From Halomonas chromatireducens (GTDB lineage: Bacteria > Pseudomonadota > Gammaproteobacteria > Pseudomonadales > Halomonadaceae): a stretch of DNA of 17,621 bases. Made by a program: the position numbers and the translations under genes. How positions within the stretch are numbered: the stretch's first letter is position 1; every line of letters starts with the position of its first letter. The stretch covers positions 2,073,117 to 2,090,737 of the forward strand of contig NZ_CP014226.1 in NCBI RefSeq assembly GCF_001545155.1. Direction: 5' to 3'. Positions 1 through 7,216 of the stretch are shown here, in pieces. The notes below the pieces were generated by a model. The model had not been told where the DNA came from and did not search any database. It saw only the letters and a program-made list of their open reading frames with translations.

Positions 1-1044
1 GCTGAAGGCCGCGGCCACGCTGGCGGTGGCCACCGAGGTGCCGTCAACGGGCTCGCTGTCCTGGGTCTCGAAGTTGACCTCGCTGAGGTCGACGTCGCTG
101 AGGGCAAGCGTCGGCACGTCGTCGACGATGGTAATGTTCAGCGTACCCGTCGCCGTCCCGCTGCCACTCGTCACGGTATAGATCAGTCCGGCCAGTGCCT
201 CATCCAGGCCCTCTTCATGCAGCAGGTTGGTGTGCTGGGTGGCGGTGAACTCGCCGGTAGCGGGATTGACTTCGATGGTAAAGATCAGTGCTTCCCGATC
301 ACCGGAGAAAGCAGAGAGCGTATTGGAGTCCGCATCCCAGCTGAAAATCAGGTTTTCCTGTCCGACTTGGCTTTCTACGCCATCCATGCCGGCAAAGGTG
401 ACGCTGCCACCGCCACCGGAACCGAAGCTGAAGGGCAGCACGCCCGACGTGGTAGAGCCTTCTTCCGTGTTAAGCAGCTGGTCGGAAAGGAGAATTTCAA
501 ATTCACCGGCAGTGGGGGCAATAACCACTTCTTCCGCTTCTACCGGTTCTTCTTCCGCCTCGGCAAGCAGCAGGTCCGCTCCTTCGGTTTCCGGCGGCCC
601 ATCAAGATCGCCCAAGCCAAACTCGAAGGCCAGCGGGTCGACACCTTCCGCAATACGGGCCAGTTGCACGAAGCTGTGGCCGCCGTCGGCGCCACCGCCC
701 GGGCCAGCACCGGCCGCGGTGGCATCGAGCACGTCGAGCAGGTCTATGTCGTCATCGTCCAGGGCGGCGAGCAGGGCCTCCAGGTCTTCATCCAGGGCGC
801 TGAACTCGCCGACGTCTACAGGCAGGTCGGCATCGAGTTCCGGCGACATGGCAACGACCTGGCCGCCTTCGATAACGGTCGGGTCCAGATTATCGGCAAA
901 ATCGAGCTCGACGCGACCGTTATCGGACGTGACCAGTGACTCCCCCTCTGCAAGGGTGTCACCCACACGTAGCTCACGCATGTTGCCATCGGCGTCGCGC
1001 GCCCAGGCCTGACCGGAAATGGATACGACAGTAGCAATGCTCAT
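1..1044 (-). CDS. LapA-like giant adhesin with retention module, N-terminal 348 residues (runs off left edge)
   Basis: An open frame runs from ATG at 1044 to the window edge with no stop. The N-terminus (MSIATVVSISGQAWAR...) matches the retention module of LapA/BapA-type adhesins, the periplasmic plug that holds the protein in its outer-membrane pore. A TAAG motif at residues 109-112, followed by a Gly-rich stretch and HSFV, fits the di-alanine site cut by the protease LapG. After an acidic linker (about 149-185), residues about 190-330 look like a type I secretion repeat domain of the T1SS-143/DUF5801 kind: a Gly-rich run, VTF, GREALIFT-like strands and a closing IVDDVP. AGGGAG precedes the start. 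The rest, presumably many repeats and a secretion signal, lies to the left. The product should be exported by the transporter encoded upstream and mediate attachment. The family call is firm; total size and ligand are unknown. Confidence 0.85.
   Translation of the reverse strand, partial: MSIATVVSISGQAWARDADGNMRELRVGDTLAEGESLVTSDNGRVELDFADNLDPTVIEGGQVVAMSPELDADLPVDVGEFSALDEDLEALLAALDDDDIDLLDVLDATAAGAGPGGGADGGHSFVQLARIAEGVDPLAFEFGLGDLDGPPETEGADLLLAEAEEEPVEAEEVVIAPTAGEFEILLSDQLLNTEEGSTTSGVLPFSFGSGGGGSVTFAGMDGVESQVGQENLIFSWDADSNTLSAFSGDREALIFTIEVNPATGEFTATQHTNLLHEEGLDEALAGLIYTVTSGSGTATGTLNITIVDDVPTLALSDVDLSEVNFETQDSEPVDGTSVATASVAAAFS
709..720 (-). other. Putative LapG cleavage site (TAAG) in the adhesin
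   Basis: Codons for Thr-Ala-Ala-Gly at residues 109-112. In Pseudomonas LapA the periplasmic protease LapG cuts within a di-alanine motif of the form [TAP]AA[GV] at nearly the same distance from the N-terminus. Motif and position are seen; cleavage is inferred. Confidence 0.65.
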
Positions 1045-1222
1045 GTGGTGACTCCCTGCGGACTTGATCATTATCGGTGCCTGAAAGGGTCCACCGGGAA
1101 TATCCAGGGCAGGCCCATTACTGGCTTATGCAGTCACATTAGGTTACGTATCGTTGCTTTTGTATTGGACTGATGGACAGGGGGACAGGCAGGTGGCAAC
1201 CCTGGGAAAGCTTGTAATACAC

Positions 1223-1257
1223 AGAGGGCCCGGCACTTCACAGGTGCCGGGCCCTCT
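1223..1257 (-). terminator. Terminator hairpin after the small retention-module gene
   Basis: A perfect 14-bp GC-rich stem (1223-1236 pairs with 1244-1257) with a 7-nt loop lies 25 bp past the stop codon of the minus-strand gene ending at 1282. The T-tract on the minus side is weak (GTGTATTAC). It separates the small secreted protein from the large adhesin, so the adhesin at 1044 probably has its own promoter within 1045-1222. No convincing -35/-10 pair was found there. Confidence 0.75.
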
Positions 1258-1281
1258 GGCCATGATCAAGCAGGCTATCGG

Positions 1282-2766
1282 CTACTCGATTTCGATCTGG
1301 TTGTCTTCAATCAGCTGTTGTAAAACGTTGCCGTGATAGGCGATGCCTTCCAGCAGAATCAGCTGGTCGGCGAAATACAGCTCTCCGTCATCAAAGGCGC
1401 CACTGGCGCTGATGTGTAAATGAGTGTCGCCATCCTCCGCCGCCGTCACCTGTAGGAAGTGTTCCAGCGTTTCATTGTCACCATCCCATTCGGTGAGCAA
1501 TTCTCGCAGGTCAAGCGAATCCCCCTCGCCCAACCGATAACTGGACACGCTCTCCTCTGGAGAGAGAGGTTCCTCATCTTCTCCACCCAACGCCCAGCCG
1601 AAGGTCTCGACACTGGTTTCATCGAGAGACTCTGTGTCTGGTGCAATAGCTGGATCAAGTTCGACAGGCCTTACCGAGAAGGCACTTCCTGAGCCGGACT
1701 GACCGGGGCCGGTCGTGCCGCCGAGAAAGGCGATGAAGGCAAACGGGAGGGAATGCTCGATGACAACGAGCCCATCCTGCATCGCCAGATCTTCCAGGCT
1801 TCCCTTGTAGAAGAACGCCCCGTCGCTGTCGTAGAGGTTATAGGTCGCGCCATGGAGAGAACCGAACAGCTCAAAGGTGGCTGCCATGGCGAGGCCACTC
1901 AGCTCGAACAACAGCGCTTCGCCGGCCTCTATGGCATCCGGGTCGTTGTTGCCCTGATGATCGACGGCGTAAAAGCCGGATGGCAAGAGCACCGCCGCGG
2001 CGCTCTGCGAGCCGGTCTCCTTGAGCTCTCGAGCATTGCCCAGGGTGCCTTGCCCGTCACTCGCACCAACAGTATGGCCTGAGAAGGAAAGGATCATCGG
2101 GACATCGGGGTCGTCCGGGTCGTCTGGGTCGTCCGGGTCGTCCGGGTCGTCCGGGTCGTCCGGGTCGTCCGGGTCGTCCGGGTCGTCCGGGTCGTCCGGG
2201 TCATCAGGATCCACTGGATCTGCCGGGCCTGTCGAATCATCGACATCATCGGGGACAGGGGGAGCTTCAGAGGCGTCTTCCGGCACGGTGCCAGCAATAC
2301 CTTCACTCGGGGGCGGCGCATTTTCTGCTACCCCCGGCTGGCCGAATTCGAAGTTCGCTGGATCGAGATTCTCGACAATACGCGGCAGACGCACGAAGCC
2401 ATGCCCACCCGCTTCTCCGCCACCAGCAGCAAGCCCTGCTGCGGCAGGGTCCAGGATATCGAGCAGGTCAATAGCGGGATCGTCGAGAGCGGCGAGAAAG
2501 CTATCTAGTTCCGCATCATCAAGGGTCGCACTGTCAGGGTCCTGATCACCGTCTGCCAGGCTCTGGCTCATCAGGAGTTCCGTACCGCCTCCTACCAGAA
2601 CCGGCTCGCCTGCCTGAGGAAAGGTGAGAAGCACTTGGCCCCCGGGCGAGGTCACCAATACCTCCTCCAGCTCGAGAGAATCACCCAAGCGTAACTCTCG
2701 GAGCTGTCCCTCAGTGTTTCTCGCCCAGGCCTGTCCTTGCAGAGAGTGAATGGTTGCAATGCTCAT
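1282..2766 (-). CDS. Miniature LapA-like secreted protein: retention module, Asp-Pro linker, globular domain, T1SS signal
   Basis: This 494-residue protein starts MSIATIHSLQGQAWAR, closely matching the N-terminus of the downstream adhesin. That match and GGAGGG just upstream decide the ATG at 2766 over an upstream alternative at 2802. Residues 1-130 are a retention module with AAAG at 108-111 as a candidate LapG site. Residues 145-222 are a Pro/acidic linker ending in an Asp-Asp-Pro tract (about 187-221). Residues 224-370 look like one all-beta domain of no family I recognise. Residues about 395-494 resemble the type I secretion C-terminal target domain (LDLRELL..., YFADQLILLEGI, ending IEIE). 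No RTX GGxGxD nonapeptides and no adhesin repeats are visible, unlike LapA proteins of several thousand residues. Likely exported by the adjacent T1SS and tethered in the outer-membrane pore. Role unknown: short adhesin, pore occupant, or LapG-released factor. Confidence 0.8.
   Translation of the reverse strand: MSIATIHSLQGQAWARNTEGQLRELRLGDSLELEEVLVTSPGGQVLLTFPQAGEPVLVGGGTELLMSQSLADGDQDPDSATLDDAELDSFLAALDDPAIDLLDILDPAAAGLAAGGGEAGGHGFVRLPRIVENLDPANFEFGQPGVAENAPPPSEGIAGTVPEDASEAPPVPDDVDDSTGPADPVDPDDPDDPDDPDDPDDPDDPDDPDDPDDPDDPDDPDVPMILSFSGHTVGASDGQGTLGNARELKETGSQSAAAVLLPSGFYAVDHQGNNDPDAIEAGEALLFELSGLAMAATFELFGSLHGATYNLYDSDGAFFYKGSLEDLAMQDGLVVIEHSLPFAFIAFLGGTTGPGQSGSGSAFSVRPVELDPAIAPDTESLDETSVETFGWALGGEDEEPLSPEESVSSYRLGEGDSLDLRELLTEWDGDNETLEHFLQVTAAEDGDTHLHISASGAFDDGELYFADQLILLEGIAYHGNVLQQLIEDNQIEIE
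2108..2206 (-). repeat. 9-bp tandem repeat encoding Asp-Asp-Pro linker
   Basis: Ten consecutive units of GGGTCGTCC (plus-strand reading; the second ends in T) fill 2108-2197, followed by a degenerate unit GGGTCATCA at 2198-2206. On the coding strand each unit reads Asp-Asp-Pro. The near-perfect identity suggests recent slippage expansion. Because the unit is 9 bp, copy changes keep the frame and only alter linker length by three residues. Confidence 0.95.
2434..2445 (-). other. Putative LapG cleavage site (AAAG) in the mini retention protein
   Basis: Codons for Ala-Ala-Ala-Gly at residues 108-111, the same position as TAAG in the neighbouring adhesin and followed by the same Gly-rich GGH-FV segment. 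It fits the [TAP]AA[GV] pattern. Cleavage is inferred, not shown. Confidence 0.55.
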
Positions 2767-2796
2767 GACGAGGCCCTCCGAAGGCAGTGGCCAGTG

Positions 2797-2819
2797 ACAC
2801 AAAATGAGTTACGTTGTGT
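2797..2819. promoter_or_regulatory. Inverted repeat ACACAA-N11-TTGTGT upstream of the mini retention gene
   Basis: Half-sites at 2797-2802 and 2814-2819 form a perfect 6-bp dyad with an 11-nt spacer, 31-53 bp upstream of the start at 2766. The position and geometry fit an operator for a dimeric regulator, possibly the LuxR-type protein encoded just upstream. The spacer holds CGTAAC (minus strand), also present upstream of the large adhesin at 1143-1148. A chance origin is possible. Confidence 0.3.
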
Positions 2820-2882
2820 TACCAGCCATCATGCCGCCAGTCAGCCTCCAGAGCTACGGAACTCAGCGAGAAATACCAAGCC

Positions 2883-3506
2883 TTATTGATCCATATCAAG
2901 CACTTTAGCCTCTTGCTTGGCTAACTGCAGAATCAGCTGCATGCGATCCCGGACCCCCAGCTTGCGGAAAATCGCCCCCAGATGCGCCTTGACGGTACGT
3001 TCGGTGATATCGAGTTCCCGTGCGACGACCTTGTTGCTTTTACCTTCGGCCACGGCGAGAGCCACTGTACGCTCCCGTTCGGTCAGCGCCGAAAGAGAGT
3101 CGCCGTTCATGCGAGCATGGCCTCCCAGTGCCTTGAAGGTGCCTGCTACCACGCTATTCAACAACTCGGGCAATACCCAGATGCCCTGGTTGGTGGTAAC
3201 CAGCGCCACCTGCTGCAGCAGTACCGCAGGGGAAAGCGCGTGGGCATAGCCGCGGGCGCCGGCATTCAGGGCTCGTGAGGCTTCCTCGGGGGCCGGGGAG
3301 TAGCTCAGCACAACCAGAACTGCGCCTCGGCTCCCGAGATCCCGCACCAGCGTGTCCCAGCCGTCAAGGTTACTCATGACCCATGCCAGATCCCCCCGCC
3401 CGACCTGCTCCAGGGCCTGGGTCGGCCCCACCCAGCTGGATTCGGGAAATGCCATGCGCCAGCGAGGAATCTCGTCGCGCCCGTGACAAACGAAGAAATG
3501 TGCCAT
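2883..3506 (-). CDS. LuxR-family regulator with degenerate receiver domain
   Basis: A 207-residue protein. Residues about 139-197 are a LuxR/FixJ helix-turn-helix (LTERERTVALAVAEGKSNKVVARELDITERTV, shown in part), with high similarity to NarL-type DNA-binding domains. Residues 1-120 have receiver-like spacing, but the acidic pair after strand 1 is reduced (VCHGRDE), the expected phospho-Asp is Ser45 (WVMSNLDGW) and the usual Lys is replaced (GYAHAL). It therefore probably does not work by phosphorylation, like CsgD or VpsT; the VpsT c-di-GMP motif W[FLM][TS]R was not found. The ATG at 3506 overlaps the HlyD stop as TGATG, with GGGAGAG upstream, so I preferred it to an alternative start at 3533. 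Coupling to the transporter suggests it controls the adhesin locus; the targets are inferred. Confidence 0.85.
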   Translation of the reverse strand: MAHFFVCHGRDEIPRWRMAFPESSWVGPTQALEQVGRGDLAWVMSNLDGWDTLVRDLGSRGAVLVVLSYSPAPEEASRALNAGARGYAHALSPAVLLQQVALVTTNQGIWVLPELLNSVVAGTFKALGGHARMNGDSLSALTERERTVALAVAEGKSNKVVARELDITERTVKAHLGAIFRKLGVRDRMQLILQLAKQEAKVLDMDQ

Positions 3507-4936
3507 CAACGCTCTCCCATAGAATCGCTCCATGCCCGAAGAACGGGCTTGAGCAGGTACTGCATCACGGTACGCTTGCCGGTCATGACATCGACCTGGG
3601 CAGTCATGCCGGGTATCACCGACAGTTCATCTGCGAGCTCCTCGCCCTCGACCGTCCGCACGCGAACCAGGTAGAAGGTATTTCCCTCATCGTCGGTGAT
3701 GGTATCGGCACTGATATGGTCCAATTCGGCCTGCAGGCCGCCATAGATGGCGAAGTCATAGGCGGTCAACTTGATCGTTGCAGCTTGACCGGGGCGCAGG
3801 AAGGCAATGTCCTGTGGAGCGATTCGCGCCTCGACCAGCAACTGGTCGTCGCTGGGCACGATATCCACGATTTCCTGGCCGGCTTGCGCAACGCCGCCGA
3901 TGGTATTAATCGCCAGGCGCTGTACCACGCCAGCCACGGGGGAGCGCACTTCCGCCAGGCGGACCCTATCCTCGAGACCGGCGCTCGACTCATCCAGCGC
4001 ATTGAGGTCGCCCATGGTCTGGGCCAGGTCGTTACGCCAGTCGCTTCGCCGCTCGATACCCAGTTCACGTAGCTGAGTCCTGGACTCCTCCACCGCCGCC
4101 TCGAGCCGTGCCACCGCCGAAGCCGCCTGGTTGCGCTCACCGGTGGCCCGGGACACCTCCCGTTCCAGCCGCAGGATGTCCACTTCGGAAACGGCGCCGG
4201 ACTGCAGCAGCGGCCGAGTCAGGTTCAGCTCCTGGCCGGCCATGTTCGCCTCCCGCTGCGCGGTATCCCGCCGTGCTTTCGCTTCGTTGAGCTCCTCCTC
4301 GCGCTGGCGGACCCGGTCGCGAAGTATGCTCTCCTGCTCACGTAGCTCTTCGCGGCGGCTCTCGTAGACCTCCCGCTCCTGAGCCACGATATGGGGTGCT
4401 TCGACACGCAATTCTTCATCGGGATCGAACGGGGTATCCGTGATCAACGCGCGCAGGCGCTCGGCGCGGGCCTTTAGCGTCAGGGCCTGGGCCCGGTTCT
4501 CTCTAAAAGTGGCAACAAAGCGCGTGGGGTCGATGCGCATCAGCACTTCACCCGCCTCCACCAGCTGCCCTTCCCGAACCAGGATCTCCTGTACCACGCC
4601 GCCGTCGAAGGTCTGCACCTTTTGCAGCTGGCTTGAGGGTATTACCCGCCCGGTGCCACGCGTCACTTCGTCGATGGAGGCGAAGTATGACCAGGTGATC
4701 AGCGCCGCCACGGCAAGCGCAAAGGTGTAGAGGAAGGCCCGCGCTCGAATCGGGTCCTGCTGCATGCGCGCCCAGTCGGCGTCGCTGGCCCAGTCGCGAT
4801 TGAGGTGGGCCGATGTGACCCGCCGGGAAAAGAGACGATCGATGAACGGCCGAAACGGCTTGCCGCCCACCTCGGAAAACCGTCCGATTGCCTCGAAGCC
4901 TTGCTGTTCAGCCGTGGGGCCTTTCTGCTTAGCCAT
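3506..4936 (-). CDS. lapC: Type I secretion membrane fusion protein, HlyD/LapC family
   Basis: A 476-residue periplasmic adaptor linking the inner-membrane ABC transporter to the outer-membrane TolC-like pore. A single membrane segment lies at about 66-86 after a cytoplasmic N-terminal tail of roughly 65 residues. Lipoyl-type half-motifs are seen near 105-138 and 326-355, flanking a long Glu/Arg-rich coiled coil (about 143-320). The C-terminal beta region ends in the HlyD-family signature GMTAQVDVMTGKRTV (443-457). The length fits LapC/HlyD proteins. The start at 4936 overlaps the ABC transporter stop as TGATG, and its own stop overlaps the regulator start in the same way. Family is clear; the symbol is by analogy to the LapBCE system. 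Confidence 0.92.
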   Translation of the reverse strand: MAKQKGPTAEQQGFEAIGRFSEVGGKPFRPFIDRLFSRRVTSAHLNRDWASDADWARMQQDPIRARAFLYTFALAVAALITWSYFASIDEVTRGTGRVIPSSQLQKVQTFDGGVVQEILVREGQLVEAGEVLMRIDPTRFVATFRENRAQALTLKARAERLRALITDTPFDPDEELRVEAPHIVAQEREVYESRREELREQESILRDRVRQREEELNEAKARRDTAQREANMAGQELNLTRPLLQSGAVSEVDILRLEREVSRATGERNQAASAVARLEAAVEESRTQLRELGIERRSDWRNDLAQTMGDLNALDESSAGLEDRVRLAEVRSPVAGVVQRLAINTIGGVAQAGQEIVDIVPSDDQLLVEARIAPQDIAFLRPGQAATIKLTAYDFAIYGGLQAELDHISADTITDDEGNTFYLVRVRTVEGEELADELSVIPGMTAQVDVMTGKRTVMQYLLKPVLRAWSDSMGER

Positions 4937-7107
4937 CAGCTTGCCCTCCCGATCTGTCCCTTGCGCAAGGCCTCGACCACCTTGTCGCGAGGACCATCGG
5001 CGACCACCTTGCCGGCGTCGATGACGATGATGCGGTCGACCAGCGACAGCAACGACGTTCGGTGAGTGACGACGACCATGGTCTTGCCCTTTGCATAGGT
5101 CTTCAGGTTCGCCTTGAAGGTCTCCTCGCTGGCATGATCCATGGCACTGGACGGCTCATCCAGCAGCAGTATCTGGGGGTCGTGAACCAGCGCGCGAGCA
5201 ATGGCAACGGCCTGGCGCTGGCCGCCGGATAGCGACTGGCCGCGCTCGCCCACCTGCAGGTCCACGCCGTGGGGGTGCGAGTTGACCAGGCCCTGCAGGC
5301 CGGCCAGCTCGATCGCACGCAGCAGCGCTTCATCGTCCACCCCATCGCTACCGCCGCCCGCCACCACGTTGTCACGCAGCGACCCAAAGAAGAGGCTCAC
5401 ATCCTGGGGTACATAACCGATATGGCGCCTCAGCTGGATAGGGTCGAACTGTCGAATGTCCACCCCATCGACCAGGACGGCCCCGCCGGTGGGCTGGTAG
5501 AGGCCCAGCATCAGCTTGTTCAGCGTCGACTTGCCACCCCCTACCCGCCCCAGCAAGGCCACCTTTTCGCCGGCCTCGATCTTCAACGAGATATCGCGCA
5601 GCGCATCGCGCTCTTCATCCGGATAGCGCAGCGTCACCTTGTCGAAGCGGATTTCACCGCGAATAACGGGCCGGCTGATGAACTGCTTGCCTTCCGGCCG
5701 CTCCACCGGTCGCTCCATCACCCCATTGAGCGACTGCAAGGCCGTGGATGACTGGTGATACTGCGCCAACAGCGCCGCTGCCTGGCTGACCGGCGCCATG
5801 GCCCGAGAGGAGAGGAGATAGGCGGCGATCAGCCCCCCCTGGGTCAGCTGTCCATCGATGATCAGGTAGACGCCGATGATGATCACGCAGACGGCAACGC
5901 TATGCTGCGCCCATTGCGCCACGCTGGTGACCGAAGAGCTGACCAGGCGTAACTGAGCCGCGGTGCGCGACAGAAAGGCGCTCGCCTTCTCCCAGGATCC
6001 CTGGATACGGCTCTCGGCACGCAGAGTCTTGACGGTTTCCAGGTGCGAGATCGACTCTACCAGCGTGGCATTGCGCTGCGCACCGATCCGCCATGTGGTT
6101 TCGGACAGTTCATGTAGCTTGCCCTGGGCCGCCATGGCATAGAGCAGGACAAACAGGATGCCGACAATCACGGGCAGCACCAATGGCGGGCCGATCAGTG
6201 CAATGATGCCGGCAAACAGCAGCACGAACGGCAGGTCGACCAGGGAGACCACCGTTGCCGAGCCGATGAAGGCCCGAATCGATTCGAAGGACTGCAGCGT
6301 GGCCGCGAAGGAGCCAGTGGAAGCCGGCCGGGACTCCATGCGCAGGCCCAATACCCGGGCCATGATGGAGGAGGAAAGCTTTACGTCGGCCCGACTGGCA
6401 GCAAGATCAACGAAGGCGTTGCGCATCAAGCGCAGCACCAGGTCGAAGCAGAGCACGACGAAGATCCCGGCTGCCAGCACCCAGAGCGTCTCCGTCGCCT
6501 GGTTGGGCACCACTCGATCGTAGACATTGAGCACAAAAAGTGGCATCGCCACCGCAAAGAGATTGATCAGGAAGGAGCCGATAATGACATCGCGGTAGAG
6601 CTTGCGATTCTCGCGAATGACACCCCAGAACCAGTGGCGCGCCCGCTGCTTCTTCACTTCCGGGCCACGCTCGTCGAAACGGAAACGCGGACGTACATAG
6701 ATGGCCTGGCCACTGTAGCTGTCAAGCAAGCCATCGAGCTTCACGTCGGTGACGGCATCCCCCAGTTCGGGGAAGATCACCTTTGCCTGCCGCGCCTTGA
6801 TATCCAGGGCAACGAGCACGCAGGCCCGTCCCGGCTCGAGCAGCAGAACGACAGGAAAGAGGGCCGGGTTGAGTTGCACCAGGCGACTCTTGACGATTCT
6901 TGCCGTCATACCTGCCCGGCTTGCGGCACGGGGAAAGACACCCGGCGTCAGCCTGCCATCCTCGAGCGGCAGGCCCGCCGTGAGGGACTCGGCCGTAACA
7001 CCATGATCATGGGCAAGGGCGATACTTTGCAGGCAGGCGAGCAGTTCATCACGCACTGCGGACCTCGCCGACTCCGGCGCAGGTTCGATATTTTCCGGTA
7101 GGGTCAC
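4936..7107 (-). CDS. lapB: Type I secretion ABC transporter (permease/ATPase), LapB family
   Basis: A 723-residue inner-membrane exporter that drives adhesin secretion by ATP hydrolysis. The N-terminal ~130 residues form a C39-peptidase-like domain without a recognisable catalytic Cys-His arrangement, as in LapB/HlyB, where it binds substrate rather than cutting it. Six membrane helices follow (about 170-440). The ATPase has Walker A GRVGGGKST (520-528), signature LSGGQ (626-630), Walker B ILLLDEPSS (646-654) and switch His682. I chose GTG at 7107 because AAGAGGTGG sits at ideal distance; a longer frame opens at GTG 7146, but that codon lies inside a hairpin stem and has no good ribosome site. 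The stop overlaps the next start. Substrates are probably the two retention-module proteins downstream. Confidence 0.92.
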   Translation of the reverse strand: MTLPENIEPAPESARSAVRDELLACLQSIALAHDHGVTAESLTAGLPLEDGRLTPGVFPRAASRAGMTARIVKSRLVQLNPALFPVVLLLEPGRACVLVALDIKARQAKVIFPELGDAVTDVKLDGLLDSYSGQAIYVRPRFRFDERGPEVKKQRARHWFWGVIRENRKLYRDVIIGSFLINLFAVAMPLFVLNVYDRVVPNQATETLWVLAAGIFVVLCFDLVLRLMRNAFVDLAASRADVKLSSSIMARVLGLRMESRPASTGSFAATLQSFESIRAFIGSATVVSLVDLPFVLLFAGIIALIGPPLVLPVIVGILFVLLYAMAAQGKLHELSETTWRIGAQRNATLVESISHLETVKTLRAESRIQGSWEKASAFLSRTAAQLRLVSSSVTSVAQWAQHSVAVCVIIIGVYLIIDGQLTQGGLIAAYLLSSRAMAPVSQAAALLAQYHQSSTALQSLNGVMERPVERPEGKQFISRPVIRGEIRFDKVTLRYPDEERDALRDISLKIEAGEKVALLGRVGGGKSTLNKLMLGLYQPTGGAVLVDGVDIRQFDPIQLRRHIGYVPQDVSLFFGSLRDNVVAGGGSDGVDDEALLRAIELAGLQGLVNSHPHGVDLQVGERGQSLSGGQRQAVAIARALVHDPQILLLDEPSSAMDHASEETFKANLKTYAKGKTMVVVTHRTSLLSLVDRIIVIDAGKVVADGPRDKVVEALRKGQIGRAS

Positions 7108-7136
7108 AACCACCTCTTGCGAAAACGGGAACGATG

Positions 7137-7161
7137 CAGGCCGCACAGGTCGTGCGGCCTG
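7137..7161 (-). terminator. Hairpin between tolC-like gene and ABC transporter gene
   Basis: A perfect 10-bp stem (7137-7146 with 7152-7161) and 5-nt loop lie between the pore gene stop (7217) and the transporter start (7107). A second, shorter stem (GCCCGG/CCGGGC, 7175-7180 with 7187-7192) is adjacent. No T-tract follows on the minus strand, so partial termination or transcript processing that sets pore/transporter ratios is more likely than full termination. Confidence 0.45.
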
Positions 7162-7216
7162 ACATCAGGCAATGGCCCGGCCTGAACCGGGCTCACAGGT
7201 TGTGTATCGCCTGTCC

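Noticed and set aside
227..1012. Long plus-strand frames (217-939, 227-1012) over the left-edge adhesin
   Set aside because: They are Ser/Arg-rich shadows of a GC-rich gene. The minus strand encodes a clear retention module paralogous to its neighbour.
2021..2545. Plus-strand frame with a (Ser-Ser-Gly) repeat opposite the mini retention gene
   Set aside because: It is the complement of the Asp-Asp-Pro tract read in another frame. The minus-strand frame has a ribosome site and recognisable domains at both ends.
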